A stretch of DNA of 64,000 bases from Kiritimatiellia bacterium. Its GTDB lineage: Bacteria; Verrucomicrobiota; Kiritimatiellia; UBA8416; YA12-FULL-48-11. The position numbers and the translations under genes were made by a program. Under the pieces are notes generated by a model. It had not been told where the DNA came from and made no database searches. It saw only the letters and a list, made by a program, of their open reading frames with translations. The DNA lies in assembly GCA_028716365.1 (NCBI GenBank), contig JAQUPZ010000011.1, positions 93,065 through 157,064 on the forward strand, given 5' to 3'. Each line of letters opens with the position of its first letter. The stretch's first letter is position 1. Of this stretch, positions 9,481 to 17,214 are shown in pieces.

Positions 9481-10545
9481 ATGATTAACAGGCGTGAGTT
9501 TATTAGACGGTCGTTATTGGTTTCGGCTGGGGTAACATTTGGTGGTGCCCTGGGTGGATTGAAAGGTATCTCTGCGGCGGAAGAGAAAAAGGAACTGGCG
9601 GCACCTTTAAAACTCACGCTCGATGGTCGGATTCCGATTTCGCTGATTATTGATGATCCTTCGCCTGGTTTAAATCCGATGAATGTACATCGTCCTGAAA
9701 GCAACACTGATCCTTTCATTCCTAACAAACTCATTCATGATCTGGCCGACCTCTTTTGCGAATTTGGGGCAAAAGGGAAATTTAGCGTTGTACCCATGGG
9801 ATTTGGCAGGGGACGAATCGATAAGCATCTTGATGGAGTAAGTGATCAGGATGTGGCCGATTTTATTAAAGTGGTGAAGGACCAGATTGTCCCCTTGTTC
9901 GATATCACTCCGGAAATTCTTACACACGGTAAGGCATATGACCTCAAGAACGGTAACTTCTTTGATGAACGCGAGGATAAATACTTTTCGCATATTTCAA
10001 GGGAGATCATGACCGACTACATCGCGCTTTCATTAGAAATACTGAAAAATGTTGGCTTTGATGCCAACGGCGTTACTTCTCCGTGGTCGCTTGGCAAGGA
10101 AAAGGAAGATGATTATTCATGGGCGATTCTTGATGCAGAGAAACGCGTGTATGACCGTAAAAGAACATGGTATTTCCTTCACAGTGATTCGAAGTGCGAG
10201 GTCCTTCCGCATCGGGTGATGCACAGGCCGGTTCCAGATGAATGGGTTGTGTCCATATTCAGTGGCGGTATTGATTTTGCCTGGCAAACGCAGGAGGGCA
10301 AACCCGGAATAGAAGATGCCATCATCAGCGCCGATGGCAAAAAAGGACGTTTTGTGGATCTTTTCAACCACGAAAGCAGCATCACTACACATACTCATTG
10401 GCAGTCGTTGTATTCCAAAGGCAGTTATGCTGGGCTGGTGTCGTTGCGCCGCGTATTTGAACGCGTGAAACAGCACCTGGGTGATCGCGTCATATGGACC
10501 AAATGCAGCCGATTGGCTGAGCTCGTCGCCGAAAAGAGTGTGTGA
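9481..10545 (+). CDS. Tat-exported polysaccharide deacetylase-like (NodB-fold) protein
   Basis: The start is set at the ATG at 9481, 11 bp after a GGGAG ribosome-binding site; this gives M-I-N-R-R-E-F-I-R-R-S, a twin-arginine signal, and about 354 residues. The body has strands expected of a NodB/polysaccharide-deacetylase barrel (I-S-L-I-I-D-D-P near the start, G-K-F-S-V-V-P, H-T-H-W near the C-terminus). The canonical metal Asp-Asp/His-His set is only partly evident. It lies 16 bp after the lipoprotein gene, so the two are likely cotranscribed. It may de-acetylate the glycan or act as a related hydrolase; the fold call is moderate and the substrate unknown. Confidence 0.6.
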   Translation: MINRREFIRRSLLVSAGVTFGGALGGLKGISAAEEKKELAAPLKLTLDGRIPISLIIDDPSPGLNPMNVHRPESNTDPFIPNKLIHDLADLFCEFGAKGKFSVVPMGFGRGRIDKHLDGVSDQDVADFIKVVKDQIVPLFDITPEILTHGKAYDLKNGNFFDEREDKYFSHISREIMTDYIALSLEILKNVGFDANGVTSPWSLGKEKEDDYSWAILDAEKRVYDRKRTWYFLHSDSKCEVLPHRVMHRPVPDEWVVSIFSGGIDFAWQTQEGKPGIEDAIISADGKKGRFVDLFNHESSITTHTHWQSLYSKGSYAGLVSLRRVFERVKQHLGDRVIWTKCSRLAELVAEKSV

Positions 10546-10573
10546 TTCAGTATTTGATGGCGTGTTCCCGAAA

Positions 10574-10676
10574 TCGAGATGCTTCGACAGGCTCAGCATG
10601 ACAAATGCATATGTTCAACAGTAAAACCGAAAATAGTGTCATTCTGATTCGTCTGCTGGCGGAGAAGAATCTCTCT
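10574..10676. repeat. Inverted repeat of the TTCGAC/CTCAG...ATGACA family
   Basis: Left arm CGAGATGCTTCGACAGGCTC plus AGCATGACA and right arm TGTCATTCTGATTC... GAAGAATCTCT form a long imperfect inverted repeat in the gap before the CPBP-like gene. Related sequence occurs at 37299-37407 and, as a single arm, inside the rhs gene at 46760-46779. Confidence 0.6.
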
Positions 10677-10717
10677 TCCCGATTTGGGTAACGTGCCCTT
10701 GACTTCTTGTCTGTCTA

Positions 10718-11902
10718 TTGTTGGAATTCTTCAAAAGTATATATTCGTATTATCAACAAGGCCACTGGCTGAACAAAGAAAGAATTGACGTGGAAAACAG
10801 TATTGCAAACACCTGCGGGGAGCTGGAACAGGAAGTCAAGTCACGGACTTATAACATCATCGAAGCGTTTGCGATGATGACATATTGTTTGATTATGCTC
10901 TGGCTGATTATCTATCCCTTCGGCGTTCTCATGCGAATTGAAGCGGCAAAATTGGCGGGAGAAATCTTCCTTGGATTGGGTGCGATATATATTCTTTTTG
11001 GTAGTCCTTTCGTTCATAAAGACACGCTTTCGAGCTGGGGTTTGGGGAATCCAGTTGCGCTTTATGCAAATATTCGCAAGCGATCTGTCGCTGGCAGGAT
11101 TCTTTCTGTCGGATTGATATTTTTGATAATTGCCAGTCTTACTTTTGTTTATTGTTTCGAATGGAAAGAAGCATCGCGGTTCATATTTGGCCTGAATTAC
11201 GAAACTGCCGGTCGGATCCAGGCGACCGCTGCAGGAAAAGCGGCGATCTTTCTGAGCGGGATTGTGATGGCGACGTTCTTTTCCACCTGTGTGATTCGAT
11301 ATGACAACTTCCTTTCGGCTTTGTCTACTGCATTCAAGATTATTCTTGTGTTGGGTATGCTGGAATATGCTACGGCTTTTATCGTGATGGGCAGTATCGC
11401 ATTTGCTGATTTTCAACCCCGCCATTTTGCATTGGACTTATTGGGTTACATGTTCTGGGGAACGCTCCAACAGTTATTATTCAGTTCGTATTTTGGCACG
11501 AGGTTTCGGAAAGGTTTTACACCGGCGACCGACCCGGCAAAACAATGGCAAAAACGGTTCTGGGTTTCTGTGCTCAATGGATCATTTTTCGGAATTATTC
11601 ACATCAACAGTTGGAGCCTTGTCGGTATTTGCTGGTTGCTGGGTGTAATCCTGTCGTGGGTATTCATGGAGGACAGGAACCGTAACCTTGTTGCGCTTGG
11701 TTGTGTACAGGGATTCCTTGGAAGCAGTCTCGGGTGGTTGTTTGCGGCGGAGAAAGCAGGCGGGTTCAGAATCGCCATGGGGGTAGGGCCAGGACACATG
11801 AAGGGTTTTGATTTGCTGACTATAGTGGTGGTATTTCTTTTGATAATGAGTAGCTTGCTGGTTATTGCTTATTTGGTCCGCAGCAAGCAGTCTCAGAATT
11901 AG
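10718..11902 (+). CDS. CPBP-like intramembrane protein with degenerate active site
   Basis: A 394-residue polytopic membrane protein with about eight hydrophobic segments between residues 50 and 390. The segment G-T-L-Q251-Q252-L-L-F-S-S-Y-F-G-T-R-F aligns with motif 1 of CPBP/Rce1 proteases (E-E-x-x-x-R), and F-F-G-I-I-H295 matches motif 2 (F-x-x-x-H). However, the two glutamates are glutamines and the last H/N motif is not evident (G-C-V-Q-G-F-L-G). It may therefore be a non-catalytic homologue. The start is uncertain: TTG at 10718 gives a soluble 45-residue N-terminal part without a strong ribosome-binding site. There is no operon partner. Its role in the glycan region is unknown. Confidence 0.6.
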   Translation: MLEFFKSIYSYYQQGHWLNKERIDVENSIANTCGELEQEVKSRTYNIIEAFAMMTYCLIMLWLIIYPFGVLMRIEAAKLAGEIFLGLGAIYILFGSPFVHKDTLSSWGLGNPVALYANIRKRSVAGRILSVGLIFLIIASLTFVYCFEWKEASRFIFGLNYETAGRIQATAAGKAAIFLSGIVMATFFSTCVIRYDNFLSALSTAFKIILVLGMLEYATAFIVMGSIAFADFQPRHFALDLLGYMFWGTLQQLLFSSYFGTRFRKGFTPATDPAKQWQKRFWVSVLNGSFFGIIHINSWSLVGICWLLGVILSWVFMEDRNRNLVALGCVQGFLGSSLGWLFAAEKAGGFRIAMGVGPGHMKGFDLLTIVVVFLLIMSSLLVIAYLVRSKQSQN

Positions 11903-11929
11903 TGGGAACAAGTTACATTAGTGACTTGG

Positions 11930-12150
11930 GGAAAAAGCAGGTGGCATTTCGCGGAGAAGCCGGCACGCATCTTTTGCGCGCCGGCTGTGTTGCTGACGCC
12001 TTCGCATACATTAGTATCGCTCAGGCGCCAGACGCCTTGCCGGCATCGCAAAATCCACATGCCATTTCTCCGGCCTTTGGGCATCGAAATGCCACCTGCG
12101 GTTCACCTTCCGCGTGGACGCGGAAAAAAGAACGGAAAAATCTATTCACA
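11930..12150 (+). repeat. MITE-like palindromic element, copy 1
   Basis: This covers most of the 336-bp gap between the CPBP-like gene and the WbsX-like gene. Ends are a perfect 15-bp inverted repeat, GCAGGTGGCATTTCG (11937-11951) and CGAAATGCCACCTGC (12085-12099). It is followed by a small hairpin CCGCGTGGACGCGG (12110-12123). The interior also pairs partly (GGAGAAGCCGGC against the GCCGGC... TTTCTCCGG part). Copies 2 and 3 are at 25927-26115 and 17022-17195 (inverted). An open frame across it (11902-12174) is judged spurious because it is repeat-derived. Confidence 0.75.
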
Positions 12151-12238
12151 TTTGTAAAGTACATCGAGAATTAATTAGTGCAATATTGTATTGTTGATGT
12201 AAGAATTCTCCGCATTAAGAAAGAAGGAGGAATGAATC

Positions 12239-13447
12239 GTGAAGTGTATTTATATACAAATCGTTTTTCTAATCATTTTTGCTGGGGTAATGATTGCAAC
12301 AGAACAAGCATCGTCTGAACGACCGGTAATTGCCAGTTACTATTCTCCAAATTACCATCCCGGTGATCCGCGAAATGATAATGAAAAAGGTAGGGGATGG
12401 TGCGAATGGGAACTGGTGAAAACAGCAAAGCCCCGTTTCCCTGGTCATGTTCAGCCCAAGGTTCCGCTTTGGGGTTACGCTGATGAGTCCGATCCAAATG
12501 TAATGGCAAAAAAGATCGATGCGGCGGCTGATCATGGCGTGGATGCTTTTATCTTTGACTGGTACTACTTCAATGATGGTCCTTTCCTCAATCGTTGCTT
12601 GGATCTAGGTTACCTGAAAGCGCCAAACAGAAACCGTGTTAAATTTTCCCTGATGTGGGCCAACCATGATTGGATTGATCTTCATCCTTACAAACGCGGT
12701 GCTCCGAGAAAGACGCTTTATCCGGGAACAGTGACCCCCGAGAATTTCGAAAAAATCTGTGACCACGTGATAAAAGACTATTTCCTCCAGCCTTCATACT
12801 GGAAAATTGATGGCAGACCATATTTTTCTTTTTATGACATGACCAAGTTGATCGCAAATTTCGGATCAATTAATGCGACACGCGCAGCACTGGACAAATT
12901 CCGTGAGAAGACGAAGGCTGCGGGATTGCCCGGATTACATCTCAACGCGGTGGCCTGGGGGCAGCCGATACTGCCGGGTGAAACGAAACGCAGCGATCTG
13001 GTTGAAGTAATAAAAGCGCTCGGCTTTGATTCAACTACTTCCTATGTCTGGATTCATCATGTTCCTTTGCCGAAACTGCTGACTGATTATAACGAAGTCC
13101 GGGATGTGTATTTCGCTCACTGGGACAAGGCGGACAAAATGTATGGCATTCCTTACTATCCGAATGTCAGCATGGGTTGGGATTCAAGTCCACGTACGGT
13201 ACAGGAAGACGAATTCGGGAATTTCGGTTATCCGTTCACCAATACAATCGGCGGTAATACGCCGGAGCGGTTCAAAGCTGCGCTGGAAGAAACCAGGCGC
13301 AGGCTGATGAATCGTCCGGTAAAAGACCGTATCTTTACGATTAACTGCTGGAATGAATGGACTGAGGGCAGTTATCTGGAGCCGGATACTGTTAACGGCA
13401 TGAAATACCTGGAAGCGATAAGGGATGTTTTCGGAGTTTGTAAATAA
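12239..13447 (+). CDS. Secreted WbsX/GH99-like protein
   Basis: A 402-residue protein with a Sec signal peptide (1-27, ending ASS). The body shows the glycosyltransferase-WbsX / GH99-like domain: P-V-I-A-S-Y-Y-S-P-N-Y-H near residue 30, D-A-F-I-F-D-W-Y-Y-F near 102, and N-C-W-N-E-W-T-E-G-S-Y-L-E-P near 375, the last being the typical W-N-E-W-x-E-G motif. Such proteins are predicted endo-acting glycosidases of the GH99 clan. The start is a GTG chosen because GGAGG lies 9 nt upstream; a nearer ATG (12232) is out of frame. It is followed closely by the GH78 gene (30 bp), so the two probably form an operon. Confidence 0.82.
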   Translation: MKCIYIQIVFLIIFAGVMIATEQASSERPVIASYYSPNYHPGDPRNDNEKGRGWCEWELVKTAKPRFPGHVQPKVPLWGYADESDPNVMAKKIDAAADHGVDAFIFDWYYFNDGPFLNRCLDLGYLKAPNRNRVKFSLMWANHDWIDLHPYKRGAPRKTLYPGTVTPENFEKICDHVIKDYFLQPSYWKIDGRPYFSFYDMTKLIANFGSINATRAALDKFREKTKAAGLPGLHLNAVAWGQPILPGETKRSDLVEVIKALGFDSTTSYVWIHHVPLPKLLTDYNEVRDVYFAHWDKADKMYGIPYYPNVSMGWDSSPRTVQEDEFGNFGYPFTNTIGGNTPERFKAALEETRRRLMNRPVKDRIFTINCWNEWTEGSYLEPDTVNGMKYLEAIRDVFGVCK

Positions 13448-13477
13448 GATGAAATAGTTTTGCGGAGGACGATCGGT

Positions 13478-15238
13478 ATGAGAAGAAAAGATGCGGTTGT
13501 ATATTGTGGAATATTCATCCTTCTTTTTTGTGTCGAAGGAATTTATGTCAAATCTGAACCTGCAATTGATCTGCAGGGTAGGAATACAGTCGATCCCAGG
13601 GTGCGTCAGTATGTTGTACCGGCGAAAATTGTCTGGAGTTCTTCGAATGATGCTGTGAAAAACTCCGAAGTGTTGTTGCAGAAAAGATCTGGGCAGACAA
13701 CACTCGAAGCCACCAATCCATGTGTTCTTGATAACAGTAAAGGTCCGGCTGGAATTCTTTTAGATTTTGGGCGGGAACTTCATGGTGGTGTTCAAATCAT
13801 GGCTTGGAATACGAAGAACAGAAAACCGGTGCATCTCCGTGTTCGCTTTGGTGAATCAGTCAGTGAGACGATGAGTGAATTGGGTGGTTCAAAGAATGCT
13901 GTAAATGATCATGCAATCCGTGACCAGACTTGTCTTGTTCCCTGGTTGGGCACACACGAGATAGGGAATACCGGTTTCCGGTTCGTGCGGATTGATCTGG
14001 CTGATGGAAACAGCATGGTCCAGTTGAAAAGTGTGCGTGCGATTTTTATTTACCGTGACTTGGAATACAAAGGCTCGTTCAAATGCAGTGATGAAAAACT
14101 GAACAGGATCTGGCAGACGGGAGCCTATACCGTTCACCTGAACATGCAGGATTACCTGTGGGATGGTATCAAGCGTGACCGGCTGGTATGGATCGGCGAT
14201 ATGCATCCTGAGACAATGACAATCTATTCTGTTTTTGGGTGTAACGAGATCATTCCTGCAAGCCTTGATCTGATACGCGATGAGACACCGCTTCCAAAAT
14301 GGATGAACGGAATCAGTTCATATTCGATGTGGTGGGTTCTTATTCAACACAGCTGGTATATACAGAGCGGCGATCTTGAATACCTCAAAAAACAACAGGT
14401 CTATCTGACAGGTTTGCTGGAACAACTGATAAAACATATTGATCAGGACAATAAGGAAACACTTACAGGGATGCGGTTCATGGACTGGCCGTCTGCATCG
14501 AACAAGGAGGCTGTGCATGCCGGTCTTCAATCACTGATGATCTTTACCATGGTGGCAGGCGGTGATCTGTGTTCCATACTCGGTAATGAAACTACAATGA
14601 AGAAGTGTGATGAGGCAGTTGAACGGTTGAGAAAACACATTCCCGTTCATGGGAACAGCAAACAGGCCGCGGCGCTTATTGCATTGTCCGGGCTGGGTAA
14701 CCCGGTGAAGCTGAACAAGGAAGTCATGGCGGTTGATGGGCCGAAGCGAATGTCCACGTTTTACGGGTATTATGTTTTACAGGCAAGGGCAATGGCGGGT
14801 GATTACCAGGGATGTCTGGATGTAATACGTCAGTATTGGGGCGCGATGCTGGATGTTGGCGCCACAACATTCTGGGAGGATTTCGACCTGGAATGGACTG
14901 TTAATGCCGGACGAATCGATGAAATTGTACCTGAAGGTAAGAAGGATATTCACGGCGATTATGGCAACTATTGTTACAAAGGGTTCCGCCACAGCCTTTG
15001 TCACGGCTGGGCATCTGGTCCCACGGCGTGGCTGTCTGAATATGTGCTTGGGGTGAAGGTTCTGAAACCCGGCTGCAAGGTCGTGAGAATTGTTCCGCAT
15101 CTTGGCGATCTTCAATGGGCGGAAGGAACTTATCCAACTTCTTGTGGAATCATAAAGGTGAAACACGTGAAAAAACCTGATGGTACAATAGAGTCAACAA
15201 TAGATGCGCCACAGGGAGTCGAGATTGTCCGCAGATGA
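13478..15238 (+). CDS. Alpha-L-rhamnosidase-like protein (GH78)
   Basis: About 586 residues starting at the ATG at 13478, about 10 nt after GGAGG. The N-terminal hydrophobic segment acts as a signal peptide. A beta-sandwich (about 40-200) has G-I-L-L-D-F-G-R-E-L-H-G-G. The (alpha/alpha)6 catalytic domain follows, with D-G-I-K-R-D-R-L-V-W-I-G-D-M-H-P-E, the counterpart of the GH78 D-x-x-x-R-D-E-R-x-x-W-x-G-D block. Further motifs are W-E-D-F-D and S-L-C-H-G-W-A-S-G-P-T-A-W-L-S-E, and a short C-terminal beta domain. It should release alpha-L-rhamnose outside the cytoplasm. It is shorter than many GH78 enzymes because extra N-terminal modules are missing. It is the second gene of a pair with the WbsX-like gene. 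Confidence 0.87.
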   Translation: MRRKDAVVYCGIFILLFCVEGIYVKSEPAIDLQGRNTVDPRVRQYVVPAKIVWSSSNDAVKNSEVLLQKRSGQTTLEATNPCVLDNSKGPAGILLDFGRELHGGVQIMAWNTKNRKPVHLRVRFGESVSETMSELGGSKNAVNDHAIRDQTCLVPWLGTHEIGNTGFRFVRIDLADGNSMVQLKSVRAIFIYRDLEYKGSFKCSDEKLNRIWQTGAYTVHLNMQDYLWDGIKRDRLVWIGDMHPETMTIYSVFGCNEIIPASLDLIRDETPLPKWMNGISSYSMWWVLIQHSWYIQSGDLEYLKKQQVYLTGLLEQLIKHIDQDNKETLTGMRFMDWPSASNKEAVHAGLQSLMIFTMVAGGDLCSILGNETTMKKCDEAVERLRKHIPVHGNSKQAAALIALSGLGNPVKLNKEVMAVDGPKRMSTFYGYYVLQARAMAGDYQGCLDVIRQYWGAMLDVGATTFWEDFDLEWTVNAGRIDEIVPEGKKDIHGDYGNYCYKGFRHSLCHGWASGPTAWLSEYVLGVKVLKPGCKVVRIVPHLGDLQWAEGTYPTSCGIIKVKHVKKPDGTIESTIDAPQGVEIVRR

Positions 15239-15573
15239 AAGTGTTCTGAGACTGTCGCCGACACAAATGCCGCTGGTCCCATCCGGTTCTACCGTGCTGT
15301 TTTAAAGCGCGATTCATAATTCTTGAATACCTTATTTTCACCAGAGGTTTGAGTTACATGGTAGGGACGGCGCTCCGTCGCCGTCCGCGGTTCATCGTGA
15401 CCGCCTTACCTTTGGTTTTGGCCGTATTGATCGCTCATGAAATAAACAGCTTAATTCTTGCTACACATGAGAATTGATCTAAAATAGATGGCATTATGGA
15501 TGGAACGGACGACTGCCCATTGGGAAGCGTCGCCGCTCATCCACAAGTTCGGCAACAGGAAGGAGATAACAAG
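15239..15573. other. 335-bp gap holding a GTAGGGACG palindrome
   Basis: No convincing gene is seen. At 15361-15390 lies GTAGGGACGG followed by a hairpin with arms GGACGGCG (15365-15372) and CGCCGTCC (15379-15386). The same repeat design occurs twice inside the rhs gene (48200-48224 and 49021-49048). An in-frame upstream extension of the next small gene from 15496 is not used because a strong ribosome-binding site sits just before 15574. Confidence 0.5.
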
Positions 15574-15795
15574 ATGGACGAGAACAAGCAGATGACAAAG
15601 GGCGGGCGCAATTTTTGTTTATTGCTGATGATTCTCGGCATCGCGACGGCTCTCTGCGGGGCGTGGTCCATGCTCTACCCTCCACCCAACCCTCAGACTT
15701 TCATGTCTAAGGTGAACGAGTTAATGATGGTTGGAGGCGGAACTGCAATAGCCTTTGGCGCGCTACTGATACTGGCCGTCAAGGGAAGGAAGTAG
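15574..15795 (+). CDS. Small two-helix membrane protein, unknown function
   Basis: A 73-residue protein starting at ATG 15574, preceded by GGAAGGAG at good spacing. Hydrophobic segments at about residues 13-32 and 50-69 suggest two transmembrane helices, joined by a Pro-rich loop (L-Y-P-P-P-N-P-Q). The C-terminus is basic (V-K-G-R-K), compatible with a cytosolic tail. I recognise no family. It stands alone, convergent with the regulator gene downstream. Confidence 0.6.
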   Translation: MDENKQMTKGGRNFCLLLMILGIATALCGAWSMLYPPPNPQTFMSKVNELMMVGGGTAIAFGALLILAVKGRK

Positions 15796-15854
15796 ACGTT
15801 CCAGAGTATTGCGCGACACATTAACGGATATGAAAAAAGCCGAACCAACGCAAG

Positions 15855-15896
15855 GAGGATACTCGCCGAGTCCGCCGCGGACTCGTCTCGATCCTC
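15855..15896. terminator. Hairpin between convergent genes
   Basis: CGAGTCCGCCGCGGACTCG (15867-15885) has 8-bp perfect arms around CCG, with outer arms GAGGAT (15855-15860) and ATCCTC (15891-15896). It lies between the ends of the small membrane protein gene and the regulator gene on the other strand, where a bidirectional terminator would be expected. There is no T-run, so it could also be a mere palindromic repeat. Confidence 0.45.
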
Positions 15897-15916
15897 ATGC
15901 GTAACCGTTGCCATAC

Positions 15917-16792
15917 TTACGTATTTTTCTCCCTGTATGCCAGGGGTGCCATGCCGGTCTTCTTTTTGAACAGAGCTGAGAAATAGTTCTGGTCTTCATA
16001 GCCAAGTTCACGGCAGATGACAGCAACTGTTTTTCTGGATGAACGAAGAAGTTTTTTTGCGGCATCAAGACGCAACTGCAGATGATATTGGGCAGGGCCC
16101 TTGCCATGTATTCTTTTAAACCAGTGACGTAGGGATGAGTAACCAATATGCAGTTCCTTGGCCACGTTTTCCATTTCAAGAGGTTCGGATAATTTGTCTT
16201 TAATATATTTCTCAGCTTCACCAACCTTGTGTTTCATGAAGATTATTTGTGTCTCGCCGGTTTTCTTCAGCGCGCTGGAAATATTATCGGCGGCTGTAAT
16301 AGTGAATCTGGCAATGTGTTCAAATTTGGAAATTGGCAATCTGTTGGAAGGACCGGTTACCCAGACGGCAGCAATCGGAAACCTATTCTGGTCCATGATT
16401 GGAGCGCCTATACAGTGACAACCCTCAACCTCTTCGGCGATGTCGGTGGCATAACCATTGCGGCGGATCGTTTCTATTTCCTTGAAGAACGCTTTTGATG
16501 TGGTGATGGTCCTCTGATTGAATTTTGTAAAGGTCATGCGGCTTATAATTTCTTTTTGCTGTTTCAAAGGCAGAAAGGCCACAATGGCTTTGCCAGGGGC
16601 ACCTGTATGCAGGGGGAAATGCTGGTCAACTGCAAGCCGAAAACTGAACCGTTGTGTTCCCTGGACTTGGCCGATGATAATGCCATCAGGTGTTTTTCCA
16701 TCAAGAACTGCCAGGCCGACAGTTTCAGAGAAAGCAGTACTCAGTTTGGTCATGAAGGGCAGGGCAGTCTTATAAAGTGCCTGGTTTCGCAT
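15917..16792 (-). CDS. Transcriptional regulator: IclR-type effector domain fused to AraC-type DNA-binding domain
   Basis: A 291-residue protein starting at the ATG at 16792, with AAAGG upstream. Residues about 5-175 look like the IclR effector-binding domain (L-x-x-x-F-x-E-T-V-G-L-A-V-L-D-G, L-H-T-G-A-P-G-K-A-I-V-A-F-L-P, R-R-N-G-Y-A-T-D-I-A-E-E-V-E-G-C-H-C-I-G-A-P-I). The IclR winged helix normally in front is absent. Instead the C-terminal about 100 residues are an AraC double helix-turn-helix (P-L-E-M-E-N-V-A-K-E-L-H-I-G-Y-S-S-L-R-H-W-F-K; I-C-R-E-L-G-Y-E-D-Q-N-Y-F-S-A-L-F-K-K-K-T-G). It probably senses a sugar-derived ligand and controls neighbouring catabolic genes; it is divergent from the HzsA-related gene. 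Domain calls are firm; targets are inferred. Confidence 0.85.
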   Translation of the reverse strand: MRNQALYKTALPFMTKLSTAFSETVGLAVLDGKTPDGIIIGQVQGTQRFSFRLAVDQHFPLHTGAPGKAIVAFLPLKQQKEIISRMTFTKFNQRTITTSKAFFKEIETIRRNGYATDIAEEVEGCHCIGAPIMDQNRFPIAAVWVTGPSNRLPISKFEHIARFTITAADNISSALKKTGETQIIFMKHKVGEAEKYIKDKLSEPLEMENVAKELHIGYSSLRHWFKRIHGKGPAQYHLQLRLDAAKKLLRSSRKTVAVICRELGYEDQNYFSALFKKKTGMAPLAYREKNT

Positions 16793-17214
16793 GGTGAATA
16801 CCTTTTGTTTCCATGGAAAGAATAGCACCTGCCGGCTTGATTCTTCAAGCCGTTCTTGCCAAAAAACACATATTGAATTACCAAATGCTCTATAGACGCT
16901 TTATCGGTAAAATCGCATAATATTACATAGAAAGATGTGATCTTGTTGAGGGTTTCCGTCAATAGGAAGTTGAGACCTCGAATGGAGGTTCTGGTTAGCG
17001 CCTCTGGCGCCATGTAAACCAGGTTGCGCATTTCGATCAGCGTAAATATTTCGAGTCAGATGGCCTTCAGGAGTTTTTCAGAAACTCCGACCGGCAAGGC
17101 GTCGCGTGAAGGGCTGGATATGTATCCGCACTTCATGCGACAACGCAGTCGGGAAGGCTATATCACGCGAAAGATTTGTGCCGAAATGCGTAACCATTTA
17201 GTAGAGAGAAATGT
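16793..17214. other. Divergent intergenic region (422 bp) between regulator and HzsA-related gene
   Basis: It holds a hairpin at 16991-17022 (CTGGTT... AACCAG outer arms, AGCGCC-TCT-GGCGCC core) and the inverted third copy of the MITE-like element (17022-17195). Promoters for the regulator and for the gene at 17215 must lie here, but no clear -35/-10 pair is claimed. Confidence 0.45.
17022..17195 (-). repeat. MITE-like palindromic element, copy 3 (inverted)
   Basis: Ends GGTTGCGCATTTCG (17022-17035) and CGAAATGCGTAACC (17182-17195) form an inverted repeat with one mismatch. The interior, read on the plus strand, matches the reverse complement of copy 1 in order: CCGGCAAGGCGT, a TGTAT...GCG stretch, then CGCRAAAGATKYGTGCCG. 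It is more diverged than copies 1 and 2. Confidence 0.55.

Noticed and set aside
11902..12174. 90-residue open frame across the palindromic element
   Set aside because: It consists of repeat sequence, has no ribosome-binding site and is not preserved as a frame in the other copies.
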